NCBI GenBank assembly: GCA_963711375.1
Contig: CAVQDV010000005.1
Coordinates: forward strand, 1,674,001-1,738,000
Direction of reading: 5' to 3'
Source: CAVQDV01 sp963711375
GTDB lineage: Bacteria; Pseudomonadota; Gammaproteobacteria; Coxiellales; Coxiellaceae
DNA: 64,000 nucleotides
Each line of letters begins with the position of its first letter. Within the stretch, counting starts at the first letter, position 1. Made by a program: the position numbers and the translations under genes. Under the pieces are notes generated by a model. That model saw only the letters and a list, made by a program, of their open reading frames with translations, was not told the DNA's origin and made no database searches. Positions 51,765 to 60,015 of the stretch are shown here, piece by piece.

Positions 51765-51910
51765 TTTCCGCCAAATAGGGTTGAAATTAATCTTAATTGG
51801 CGTTAAAAAGTTGATTTTTACGCCAATTACTGTAAAAATAAGTACTAATTGGCGGGAAAAATCCAAAATTTCCGCCAATTAATATGTTTTTAGACCCTAT
51901 TTGGCGGAAA
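51765..51910. repeat. Cloverleaf-like nested inverted repeats upstream of second ATPase gene
   Basis: Outer arms TTTCCGCCAAATAGGGT (51765-51781) and ACCCTATTTGGCGGAAA (51894-51910) are a perfect 17-bp inverted repeat. Between them lie two more hairpins, each with one bulge: TAATTGGCGTTAAAAA (51794-51809) with TTTTTACGCCAATTA (51815-51829), and TAATTGGCGGGAAA (51846-51859) with TTTCCGCCAATTA (51869-51881). The half-site TTGGCG thus occurs six times in alternating orientation. It ends 13 nt before the ATPase start codon. Confidence 0.9.
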
Positions 51911-51923
51911 TTATATAGAGGTT

Positions 51924-53381
51924 ATGCAGGTGCAGGCGAAATTAGTTATTGAAAATCAACATTTTATGGGTAGATTGGGGGAGAGGCAACTATTGGCAGA
52001 AATTAGTAAAGCCAATAAGACCGCCATTATCGTAGTTTATGGCCGTCGACGCGTGGGGAAGACGGAGCTCTTAGAGCAGACTTATCGAAAAAGAAACATA
52101 CTCAAGTTCGAAGGGATTAAGGGTAAGTCGCAACTGGAGCAAATGAGCCATGTGCTTTGGCAGCTTTCAGAGTATGTGGGTAAATCGGATGTGGCTGAAA
52201 TGCCGGTTCAGCATTGGTCTCAAGTATTTAAAATAATTTTTGATCACATACCCAAGGGAAAATGGACACTTTATTTTGAGGAAATACAGTGGCTGGCCGA
52301 TTTTAAAGACGATTTTATTTCAGAATTAAAATACGCTTGGGATAATTATTTTAGGCAAAAAGAAGGATTGTTATTAATTCTTTGTGGTTCATCGCCTTCA
52401 TTTATTATTAATCATGTGTTGCTTTCCGAGTCTCTTTATAACCGATCGCAATATGAGATTCATTTGCAAGAGCTCAGCCTTCCCGAGATAAAAGCCTTTT
52501 TGGGGCATCGTTCTAATAAAGAGGTGATGGATGCCTATTTGCTTGTTGGCGGCATACCTGAATATCTAAATTGGGTGAACAAAGCGTCTTCTATTTTTCT
52601 GGGCTTATGTGAAAACACTTTTGTTCCGAATGGATTTTTTCTGAATGAATATAAAAGAATTTTTGTGAGTAGCTTATCTGAAAATAAAAATTATCAGGAA
52701 ATTATAGAGTTTTTGGCGCGAGAAAAATTTTCCACTCGAGCCGGAATTTTGAAGCGTTTAAAATTGAGTTCGGGCGGTGGGGTCTCGGAGATATTGCAAG
52801 ATTTAGAATTATGCGGATTTATTCAAAAATATACTCCTTATAATTTAAAGGAAGATAGTCTATTGTCTCGCTATTGCATTTCGGATGCGTATTTACAGTT
52901 TTATTATAAATTCATTAAGCCGATTCGCAGAGACATACAAAATGGAGATTTTGTAGAGCTTCCAACGGCCGCCTTAAGCCTTGAAAGTTTTCATAAATGG
53001 TTGGGTTTTTCTTTTGAGCGGATGTGCCGAAAGAATCATCGAATTATTGCTAAGCTCCTTGGTTTTAGCGGAGTTCGTTATCGGTCTGGGGCGTATTTTA
53101 ATCGTAAAAGTACTGATGCGGAACCTGGGTATCAAATCGATCTAATTTTTGATCGAGACGATAATGTATTAACGGTTTGTGATATTAAATACTATCAAGA
53201 TACAGTGGATTCTCGAGTCATTGAACCCTTCGAGAAAAAATTGCAATACCTACCCGATCGGGATAAAAAAACTATCCAAAAAGTGCTCATTACCACCATT
53301 GGCATGGAAGATGCACTAAGTCGGCGTAGCTATTTTGATCGAGTTATTCTGCTTGACGATTTTTTCAGGAGTTCCCGCTAA
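51924..53381 (+). CDS. AAA ATPase with PD-(D/E)XK nuclease-like C-terminus (ATPase_2/DUF234 type), second copy
   Basis: A 485-residue homologue of the protein at 6427-7863. Walker A is GRRRVGKT at residues 40-47, Walker B WTLYFEEIQWL (~110-120, Glu-Glu instead of Asp-Glu), sensor LLLILCGSSPSF. A winged-helix-like segment is FSTRAGILKRLKLSSGGGVSEIL. The nuclease-like pattern is YQIDLIF (~403) and VCDIKYY (D-x-K, ~419). AGAGG lies only 2 nt before the ATG at 51924; an in-frame ATG at 51966 (MGRLGERQ) aligns better with the other copy's start. The last residues FRSSR and the stop come from the dispersed repeat. A cloverleaf-like palindrome lies immediately upstream. Confidence 0.84.
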   Translation: MQVQAKLVIENQHFMGRLGERQLLAEISKANKTAIIVVYGRRRVGKTELLEQTYRKRNILKFEGIKGKSQLEQMSHVLWQLSEYVGKSDVAEMPVQHWSQVFKIIFDHIPKGKWTLYFEEIQWLADFKDDFISELKYAWDNYFRQKEGLLLILCGSSPSFIINHVLLSESLYNRSQYEIHLQELSLPEIKAFLGHRSNKEVMDAYLLVGGIPEYLNWVNKASSIFLGLCENTFVPNGFFLNEYKRIFVSSLSENKNYQEIIEFLAREKFSTRAGILKRLKLSSGGGVSEILQDLELCGFIQKYTPYNLKEDSLLSRYCISDAYLQFYYKFIKPIRRDIQNGDFVELPTAALSLESFHKWLGFSFERMCRKNHRIIAKLLGFSGVRYRSGAYFNRKSTDAEPGYQIDLIFDRDDNVLTVCDIKYYQDTVDSRVIEPFEKKLQYLPDRDKKTIQKVLITTIGMEDALSRRSYFDRVILLDDFFRSSR

Positions 53382-53456
53382 AGCGGGAACTCCTTCCTGG
53401 TATTAACGCTGGCGCGGTGGGTAACCCACCGCTGGCGCCCAGGGGGAGCCTTGCTC
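53366..53456 (+). repeat. Dispersed palindromic repeat, copy E, left part
   Basis: CAGGAGTTCCCGCTAAAGCG begins the copy, followed by GGAACTCC, CCTGGTATTAACGCTGGCGC, GGTGGGTAACCCACCGCTGG and CGCCCAGGGGGAGCCTTGCTC. It contains the stop codon of the ATPase gene. The copy is interrupted at 53456 by the IS and resumes at 55121. Confidence 0.85.
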
Positions 53457-53556
53457 CACTGCCATTGACTTAAGCAAATAATCCGATAGCCATCCAGGCT
53501 TGCAGTCTTGCCTTTCAAAATAGGCCGTTGAAAGCCTATAGCCAATTCTCCCTGTC

Positions 53557-53609
53557 CGCGGAACGTCCTTTTGAAACATAAAGTACTTGTCTCAAAAGGA
53601 CGTTCCGCG
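53557..53609. repeat. 18-bp perfect hairpin in the IS leader
   Basis: CGCGGAACGTCCTTTTGA (53557-53574) and its exact complement at 53592-53609 flank a 17-nt loop, ~170 nt upstream of the transposase start. Such a stem could block read-through transcription from entering the transposase gene. Confidence 0.8.
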
Positions 53610-53780
53610 CATAGTGATAACTCGGCTTGATGCCCGCAACGTTCTATTTGAAGAGCAAAGGCGTCGTACTTATGGATGACGCTTTAAAATCGTTGGCGAC
53701 CCAGCGCCTCGATTTGCTCATAGGATTTTTTTTGCTAAGATGTCGTTTTTTTATAACCCTTTTTGTTTACAGGAGTAAGC

Positions 53781-55090
53781 ATGAATAAAAAACAAGGACC
53801 ATTTCGATCATCAATGGAAAATTAGAAGATCCGGCTTACGTCAGTAAGCATAAATCCACAGCCAGTGCGTTTACTCGAGTGCGAAAATTAGAATTCATCA
53901 CCGTATTTACCCTCCTTCTAAAGAAGAGTGTAAAATCTTTGCAGCTTATTTTAAATGAATTTACACTCGAGCGATTTAAGGATTTTTCCATAACGGCGGG
54001 TGCCTTCACAAAAGCAAGAAAAAAGCTGAAGCATACTGCCTATGTAGAGTTGAATGACGATATTATTAATCTTTACTATGAAGACAATGATATTAAACGT
54101 TTCAAGGGTTACCGATTATTGGCATTTGATGCCTCCCAAATTATCTTGCCGTATAGCCAAGAAATTAAAAAGGAATTTGGATCAAGACCGATTGGTAATC
54201 AAACGAATAAATCCTTTCGTGAATATTCAAGCGCCATGTTTGAAGCTTGTTATGATGTATTGAATCATATGAGTATTCAGTCCGTTCTTGCGCCAAGCTT
54301 AACTTATGAGCCCGATTTAGCACAGACCATGCTTTCCTGCTTAGAAACTGATGATCTTCTGATATTTGATCGTGGATATGCTTCTTATACGTTTATGGCG
54401 AGTTTAATCAGCAAAAAAAGGCATTTTATTATCCGATGCCCAAAAAAGTTTTTTTCTGCTTCGCAATCGATGTTCTCCCTGGATGCGCCTGAGACGATGA
54501 GCGCTGTTGTCAGTGTATCTAAAACCCAGAGGAAAAAGGTGAGGGGATTCAATCTACCCGAAGCCATTCGAATTAAATTCATTAGAGTGGTTTTATCAAC
54601 AGGTGAAGTGGAAGTACTAGCAACATCTTTGCTGAATGATAACGAGTTTACTCCAGAAGATTTCAAATATCTGTACTCATTACGCTGGGGCGTAGAGACA
54701 TTTTTTTCAAAACTTAAAGGCCGCCTTGGCCTAGAGAATTTTACTGGGAAAACAGCTGAATCTATTAAGCAAGACTTTTGGTCTACTATTTTTATGAGCA
54801 ATCTGGAAACTATCTTGGTTGAAGACATTGAGACCGAGATGAATGAGCAGAAGAACAAGGGGCAGAAAAAAGTGAAAGTGAACAAAGCGGTATCGTTTAA
54901 TGCCATAAAAAAAATGGCATTTGAAATATTCTCCCGCGAAAAAGACAAGGAGGCTATACTTAACAAACTGGTGAAATTGTTTACAATGAATCCAGTGCTG
55001 GTCAGGAATAATCGCCAAGTTGAAAGAGAAAAAATATCACCTATCAAGTCGCTAAACTTCCAAAAGCGGGCGAGGAAACATGTCTTTTAG
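53781..55090 (+). CDS. IS4 family transposase, N-terminus frameshifted
   Basis: The DDE_Tnp_1 core is intact: first Asp in LLAFDASQIILPYS, second in LLIFDRGYASYTFM and the IS4 YREK signature YSLRWGVETFFSKLK. The natural ATG is at 53781 with AGGAG 7-8 nt upstream (MNKK...), but that frame stops at 53823. The frame one base back reads RTISIINGKLEDPAYVSKHK and runs straight into the core, so one A has probably been lost from the AAAAAA run at 53785-53792, or expression uses -1 slippage there. The uninterrupted part from a GTG at 53879 encodes 403 residues. The element may be inactive or regulated by slippage. Confidence 0.88.
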
Positions 55091-55120
55091 AGGGAGCTGG
55101 GGCTTAAGTCAATGGCAGTG

Positions 55121-55186
55121 AGCCTTGCTCCCCCTGGGGACCCCCAGCTTTTTGTAGCAATTCCCACTTTAGCGTGAATTGCTGCG
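55121..55186 (+). repeat. Dispersed palindromic repeat, copy E, right part
   Basis: Resumes after the 10-bp target duplication with CCCCTGGGGACCCCCAGCTT, TTTGTAGCAATTCCCACTTT and AGCGTGAATTGCTGCG, matching positions 51661-51716 of copy D. Confidence 0.85.
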
Positions 55187-55278
55187 ATTTTTTAAATAAT
55201 TTTATCAGCCCTATGGATGACACTAAGTTTCATCGTTGCTATCATACCGATCCAGTTTCATTAAGGTGGGGGATCAGC

Positions 55279-56676
55279 ATGACTTTTACAGTGGCGCAAT
55301 TATTGGCTCAAAAATCGGGCTCGAAAGAGCCTGTTCTGGCACAGGGTTGGGTGCGCACTCGGCGGGATTCGAAAGCTGGGCTTACGTTTATTGCACTTCA
55401 CGATGGCTCTTGTTTTGACGCCATTCAAATAGTGGTGCCGAAATCTTTGCCCAATTATGAGAGTGACATTTTAAAATTAACGACAGGATGCGCCATTGCC
55501 GTTGAAGGTCAATTAGTAGCATCACCGGCACAAGGTCAGGCAGTCGAAATTGCGGCAGAAAAAATTACAGTTTTGGGTTGGATCGAAGATCCTGAAACCT
55601 ATCCGATTCAGCCAAAGCGCCACACGATGGAATTTTTACGAGAAGTGGCGCATCTTCGGCCTCGTACGAATACCTTTGGCGCCTTAACGCGTGTTCGGCA
55701 TTGTGCGGCACAAGCTATTCATCGCTTTTTTCACGAGCGCGGATTTTTCTGGGTAAATACCCCGATTATTACTGCAAGTGATTGCGAAGGGGCTGGCGAA
55801 TTATTTCGCGTGAGCACCTTAGATTTAATGAATTTACCTAAAAGTCCCGAAAATAAAGTGGATTTTAAGCAGGATTTTTTTGGTAAAGAGGCCTTCTTAA
55901 CCGTTTCCGGGCAATTAAATGCTGAAGCCTATGCCTTAGCGATGTCGAAGGTATATACATTTGGCCCCACATTTCGTGCAGAAAATTCCAATACTTCGAG
56001 ACATTTAGCCGAATTTTGGATGGTCGAGCCTGAGGTGGCATTTGCCGATTTAATGTCGAATGCTCGTTTGGCAGAAGACATGCTGAAATACTTGGCGAAA
56101 ACGGTGCTTGACGAGCGCGCAGATGATATGGCCTTTTTTGCGCAATGGGTAGATAAAGAATGCATCATTCGTTTGGAAGCCTTGGTGAAGGATAATTTTG
56201 AAATAATGGAATATTCCAAAGCCATCGAAATATTAACCTATTCGAAAGTGAAATTTGAATTTAAACCGGAGTGGGGTTCTGATTTGCAATCTGAGCATGA
56301 ACGATTTTTAGCGGAAGAACATGTAGGTCGTCCTGTTATTGTGATTAATTATCCGAAAAAAATAAAAGGATTTTACATGCGCGTGAATGATGATGGAGAA
56401 ACCGTGGCGGCGATGGATGTGTTGGCGCCTGGAATCGGTGAAATAATCGGTGGAAGTCAGCGTGAAGAGCGCTTAGAGGTTTTAGATCAGCGCCTAGATG
56501 AAATGCATTTAAATCGAGACGTGTATTCGTGGTATCGAGATTTACGGCGATATGGCAGCGTGCCGCATGCTGGTTTTGGCTTGGGTTTTGAACGATTAAT
56601 TAGTTATTTTACTGGCGTGAAAAATGTGCGGGATGTGATTCCCTTTCCTCGAACACCGGGCCATGCTGAGTTTTAA
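55279..56676 (+). CDS. asnS: Asparaginyl-tRNA synthetase
   Basis: A 465-residue class IIb synthetase that charges tRNA-Asn. The start at 55279 (MTFTVAQLLAQ) is chosen for the AAGGTGGGGG just upstream and family length; the frame is open further upstream without similarity. OB-fold anticodon-binding domain at ~18-105 (LAQGWVRTRRDSKAGLTFIA). Motif 2 FRAENSNTSRHLAEFWMVEPE and motif 3 HAGFGLGFERLI are intact, as is the FLTVSGQLNAEAYALA segment typical of AsnRS. Identity is secure. Confidence 0.96.
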   Translation: MTFTVAQLLAQKSGSKEPVLAQGWVRTRRDSKAGLTFIALHDGSCFDAIQIVVPKSLPNYESDILKLTTGCAIAVEGQLVASPAQGQAVEIAAEKITVLGWIEDPETYPIQPKRHTMEFLREVAHLRPRTNTFGALTRVRHCAAQAIHRFFHERGFFWVNTPIITASDCEGAGELFRVSTLDLMNLPKSPENKVDFKQDFFGKEAFLTVSGQLNAEAYALAMSKVYTFGPTFRAENSNTSRHLAEFWMVEPEVAFADLMSNARLAEDMLKYLAKTVLDERADDMAFFAQWVDKECIIRLEALVKDNFEIMEYSKAIEILTYSKVKFEFKPEWGSDLQSEHERFLAEEHVGRPVIVINYPKKIKGFYMRVNDDGETVAAMDVLAPGIGEIIGGSQREERLEVLDQRLDEMHLNRDVYSWYRDLRRYGSVPHAGFGLGFERLISYFTGVKNVRDVIPFPRTPGHAEF

Positions 56677-56704
56677 GAGGGGGGAAATACTTACTACGGG
56701 TATT

Positions 56705-57847
56705 TTAAGGATCTGAAAAAACCCGGTTTTTCCCCTTGGATTTTGCTTCGTAGAGGCATTTATCTGCCCCGTTTATTAAAGCTTGAACGTTAACTTGCTT
56801 CAAATTGCTGCTAAGACCAATGCTTATGGATAAGTTTTTTTCGGGATAAATTTTTTGATTATATTCGCAAATCGAGTTACGCATGTTTTCGGCGACAACG
56901 TGGGCATTATTGAGCGGGGTATTGGTTAAAATTACTGCAAACTCGTCGCCACCAATTCTGGAAAGAAAATCGCTTGGACGTTTAATGGCCATTTTCATAA
57001 TAAGGCTAATATCTCTCAAATATTTATCGCCTTCTGGATGGCCAAGGTCATCATTAATGACTTTAAAATTATCGACATCGATTAATAAGAGGGATAATTC
57101 AGCTTTTTCTCGCATGGCGCGGGCCCATTCTCGATTTAGTGTCTCATCAAAAAATCTTCGATTGGGTAAGTCGGTTAAAGAATCCGTACGAGAGAGTTTT
57201 TTAATTTCATTATAAGCGGATATGAGTTCCTTGTTGGAACGTGAAAGTTGATTAAGAAGATTTCGTTGGTTTTGGTCGAGAGAAATGGTTCTTAACACGA
57301 GTTTTTGAAAATGTACAGCCGTCATAACGACCATGGCGATGAAGGCGACGATCATCGTTGAAAAAAGGGTGTAATCAAAGTCAAATTTCATATAATACAT
57401 GAAGACAACTGGGGTTAGCATGGGCAAAACATATGCAAGATATACAATTAAATAAGGCGCAAGGGAAGGGATGGCCCCAATAGACATTCCACCTAAAGTT
57501 AAAATGACAAGGCCTTCACGCATTCCCTGTGCGTCTGGCCATAAAAAGAGGTAGGCGGAACCCCACGTAATCCCGAGAATAAGCATGATTAGTGAGAAAA
57601 TTAAAATGGTAAGTCGAGGATGAGTTTGATATCGTTTTTTCTTGTAAAAAGTTATTAAAAAAAAGATACGAATGGCATTAAACGCCATAATAATTCCAAG
57701 CCAAACAAAGCAAGAAAAGAGTGGCACTTTATTATGTAAAAAAATAAGAGAGATCGTTATTGCGATCAGTAATTGAAATGCAATGCCACGTGGGGCATTG
57801 TCGTAGAAAATGGTATAAGGACTTTTTTCAACATCTTCGTTTGCCAT
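56705..57847 (-). CDS. Membrane diguanylate cyclase (GGDEF domain)
   Basis: 380 residues. The first ~190 hold about six hydrophobic segments forming a MASE-like membrane sensor; a short coiled-coil linker (LVLRTISLDQNQRNLLNQL) leads to a GGDEF domain (~215-375) starting LSRTDSLTDLPNRRFFDE. The active site reads GGDEF and is preceded five residues upstream by RPSD, a complete inhibitory I-site (RxxD), so an active, product-inhibited c-di-GMP synthase is expected. It lies 15 nt downstream of tolR on the same strand, where tolA is usually found. Signal sensed unknown. Confidence 0.93.
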   Translation of the reverse strand: MANEDVEKSPYTIFYDNAPRGIAFQLLIAITISLIFLHNKVPLFSCFVWLGIIMAFNAIRIFFLITFYKKKRYQTHPRLTILIFSLIMLILGITWGSAYLFLWPDAQGMREGLVILTLGGMSIGAIPSLAPYLIVYLAYVLPMLTPVVFMYYMKFDFDYTLFSTMIVAFIAMVVMTAVHFQKLVLRTISLDQNQRNLLNQLSRSNKELISAYNEIKKLSRTDSLTDLPNRRFFDETLNREWARAMREKAELSLLLIDVDNFKVINDDLGHPEGDKYLRDISLIMKMAIKRPSDFLSRIGGDEFAVILTNTPLNNAHVVAENMRNSICEYNQKIYPEKNLSISIGLSSNLKQVNVQALINGADKCLYEAKSKGKNRVFSDP

Positions 57848-57862
57848 TTCATTTCCCTTGCC

Positions 57863-58294
57863 CTAATGAGTGGGCGATTCTGTAATGAGTCCCACATGAT
57901 CAGCACCAGCGGTTTGAAGCAGTGCCATCGCCTCGACGACTTTTCCATAACTTACTTCACGATCACCTTTTACATAAACCGAGCGTTCTTGATTATTTTG
58001 TTTTGCCAGCTGTAAATACGCGGCTACATCGGTCATTAATTGTTGACCACTAATAGCATCGGTGGGATTTTTATTTACATTTAAATAGTAAAGGCCTTGG
58101 CTGTCGACGCTAACCACTATGGGTTCCTGTTTGGAGGCAATTGGTTTGGTTTGTGACTGCGGTAGTTTCACGTTAATGCCTTGCGTTAGCAAGGGGGCAG
58201 TGATCATAAAAATCACGAGTAAAACGAGCATTACGTCAATGTAGGGCACTACATTAATTTCAGAAACAGCTCGAGATTTTCTTTTATTTCGCAT
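57863..58294 (-). CDS. tolR: TolR (ExbD/TolR family)
   Basis: 143 residues with a single N-terminal TM, VVPYIDVMLVLLVIFMITAP, containing the proton-path Asp of TolR/ExbD, and a periplasmic domain ending KVVEAMALLQTAGADHVGLI. With TolQ it forms the proton-driven motor of the Tol-Pal system for outer membrane constriction. It overlaps tolQ by 11 nt. TolA, TolB and Pal genes do not follow; a GGDEF gene does. Confidence 0.93.
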   Translation of the reverse strand: MRNKRKSRAVSEINVVPYIDVMLVLLVIFMITAPLLTQGINVKLPQSQTKPIASKQEPIVVSVDSQGLYYLNVNKNPTDAISGQQLMTDVAAYLQLAKQNNQERSVYVKGDREVSYGKVVEAMALLQTAGADHVGLITESPTH

Positions 58295-58970
58295 GTTGGA
58301 CCTCGAGCAACTTGTGATGGAATATTCTGTTTAATTCTTTTTGAAATATTTGGAACTGACTATCCAAGCTATCAACGCTTGTGACAAGACGGTTATATCC
58401 AATTACTGCAGGAATCGCGGCGAATAAACCAATGGCAGTGGCAATTAACGCTTCAGAAATTCCAGGGGCTACCATCGCGATAGTGGCTTGTTGTGCGGCA
58501 CCCAGGGCTTGGAAAGACGTAATAATTCCCCACACGGTTCCAAAGAGCCCAATGAATGGGCTAGATGATCCAATTGTGGCGAGGAAGGAAAGATTTTTTT
58601 CAAGAGAATCTATTTCTTGCTCATGAGCAATTTCCATGGCACTTTTCGTGTCTTGCAGAATGGAATCTTTTGATACGCCGGGTTGATTTGAACAAAGTTG
58701 AAAAGCCTTAAATCCAGCAAAAAATATGTTGGCAACTCCTTCGCGAATTTCCCCATTTTCCTTCATTTTATCGAAAAATTGCAGTAAATCAATTCCGGAC
58801 CAAAATTGAGTTTCAAATAGTTTCATGGCTTTCTTTGTTTCGCGAACTTGTTTTAGGCGTTGAAAAATAATTGTCCAAGAGGCGATAGAGGCAAACAATA
58901 AAATCAGCATCACGGTTTTAACAACAAAACCCGCGTTCGCAATAAAACTCCAAAGGGATGTATCAGTCAT
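58284..58970 (-). CDS. tolQ: TolQ (MotA/TolQ/ExbB proton channel)
   Basis: 228 residues from the ATG at 58970 (MTDTSLWSFIANAGFVVKTV), with GAGG 8 nt upstream; an upstream start at 59009 would overlap ruvB. Three TM segments. LSFLATIGSSSPFIGLFGTVWGI and AMVAPGISEALIATAIGLFAAIPAVIGYN (in parts: GSSSPFIGLFGTVWGI and GISEALIATAIGLFAAIPA) are TolQ hallmarks with the Thr residues of the proton channel. It follows ruvB closely and overlaps tolR. Confidence 0.94.
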   Translation of the reverse strand: MTDTSLWSFIANAGFVVKTVMLILLFASIASWTIIFQRLKQVRETKKAMKLFETQFWSGIDLLQFFDKMKENGEIREGVANIFFAGFKAFQLCSNQPGVSKDSILQDTKSAMEIAHEQEIDSLEKNLSFLATIGSSSPFIGLFGTVWGIITSFQALGAAQQATIAMVAPGISEALIATAIGLFAAIPAVIGYNRLVTSVDSLDSQFQIFQKELNRIFHHKLLEVQHAK

Positions 58971-58980
58971 TTTTTTTTCC

Positions 58981-60015
58981 TCATTCGAATAATGTTTCTT
59001 GTACCGCATTTCTAAGATATTTTATACCAAAATGTTGAAAAGCCAACTGAGTGGCCATGCGCCCGCGAGGGGTGCGAATTAAAAATCCTTCTTGAATTAA
59101 ATAAGGTTCGATCACATCTTCGATCGTTCCGCGCTCTTCGCTTAGCGAAGCGCTTAAGGAATCTAGACCCGCTGGGCCACCTTGAAATTTCTCGATTAAG
59201 GTGAGCAATAATTTTTGGTCCATCACATCAAATCCACGAGCGTCCACTTTTAATAAATCGAGCGCGGCTTTTGCGACAGCTTGATTGATGATGCCATTCG
59301 CTTTGACTTGCGCGAAATCTCGAACGCGACGCAATAATCGATTCGCAATTCGTGGGGTTCCGCGAGAACGTCGCGCAATTTCTTGTGCGCCATCTTCTTC
59401 GAGTGAAACTTTTAGAATGGCGGAGGATCGTAAAATAATTTTTTTGAGCGAGGCTTGATCATAAAATTCTAAACGTTGAACAATTCCAAAACGATCGCGC
59501 AAAGGGGAGGTGAGTAAGCCAGCGCGAGTGGTTGCGCCAACTAAGGTAAATGGCGGTAAATCAAGTTTAATTGAACGTGCAGAAGGGCCTTCTCCGATCA
59601 TTAAATCCAGCTGATAATCTTCCATCGCCGGATATAACACTTCTTCTATGGCAGGATTTAAGCGATGAATTTCGTCAATAAATAAAACATCGTGTGGCTC
59701 TAAATTGGTTAATAAGGCAGCTAAATCACCGGCTCTTTCTAAAACGGGGCCAGAAGTTTGTTTTAATTTAGCGCCCATTTCATTGGCAATAATATTCGCC
59801 AGTGTGGTTTTTCCTAAACCGGGGGGTCCAAAAATCAAGGTGTGGTCTAGCGCTTCTGCGCGAGATTTTGCAGCACTGATAAATATTTCCATTTGTTCAC
59901 GAGCGGCGTGTTGACCCGTGTAATCTTTCAAAAATTTTGGGCGAATGCTGGCTTCAATGACAAGTTCTTCTTGGCTAGCATTTGCGTCAATGACTCTTTC
60001 TTCTTCTATTATCAT
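58981..60015 (-). CDS. ruvB: Holliday junction branch migration helicase RuvB
   Basis: A 344-residue AAA+ motor that drives branch migration. IRPKFLKDYTGQHAAREQ leads into Walker A FGPPGLGKTTLANIIA, Walker B DVLFIDEIHRLNP, sensor 1 TLVGATTRAGLL and arginine finger PLRDRFGIVQRLEFY; the C-terminal winged helix contains RTPRGRMATQLAFQHFG. It overlaps ruvA by 4 nt. Identity is secure. Confidence 0.98.
   Translation of the reverse strand: MIIEEERVIDANASQEELVIEASIRPKFLKDYTGQHAAREQMEIFISAAKSRAEALDHTLIFGPPGLGKTTLANIIANEMGAKLKQTSGPVLERAGDLAALLTNLEPHDVLFIDEIHRLNPAIEEVLYPAMEDYQLDLMIGEGPSARSIKLDLPPFTLVGATTRAGLLTSPLRDRFGIVQRLEFYDQASLKKIILRSSAILKVSLEEDGAQEIARRSRGTPRIANRLLRRVRDFAQVKANGIINQAVAKAALDLLKVDARGFDVMDQKLLLTLIEKFQGGPAGLDSLSASLSEERGTIEDVIEPYLIQEGFLIRTPRGRMATQLAFQHFGIKYLRNAVQETLFE

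Larger units (their letters stand above)
51369..51923. other. Repeat-rich intergenic region
   Basis: Apart from the separately listed small open frame, dispersed repeat and cloverleaf-like inverted repeats, this 555-nt gap is AT-rich with no supported gene. Promoters for the divergent flanking genes must lie here but I could not assign them. Confidence 0.6.
53457..55120 (+). mobile_element. IS4-type insertion sequence, 1,664 bp, with 10-bp target duplication
   Basis: Perfect 19-bp terminal inverted repeats CACTGCCATTGACTTAAGC at 53457-53475 and, inverted, at 55102-55120. Flanked by an exact 10-bp direct repeat AGCCTTGCTC (53447-53456 and 55121-55130), the size expected of IS4-family target duplications. 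Removing the element and one duplicate restores an uninterrupted dispersed repeat like copy D. One transposase gene, frameshifted near its start, fills the right three-quarters. Confidence 0.94.

Noticed and set aside
51765..51910. CRISPR-like array, because TTGGCG/CGCCAA recurs six times
   Set aside because: Repeats alternate in orientation, spacing is irregular and short, and there are no cas genes; it is a set of nested inverted repeats.
54385..55047. 220-codon minus-strand frame opposite the IS4 transposase
   Set aside because: Antisense shadow of a clear DDE transposase; no ribosome site or recognisable motif.
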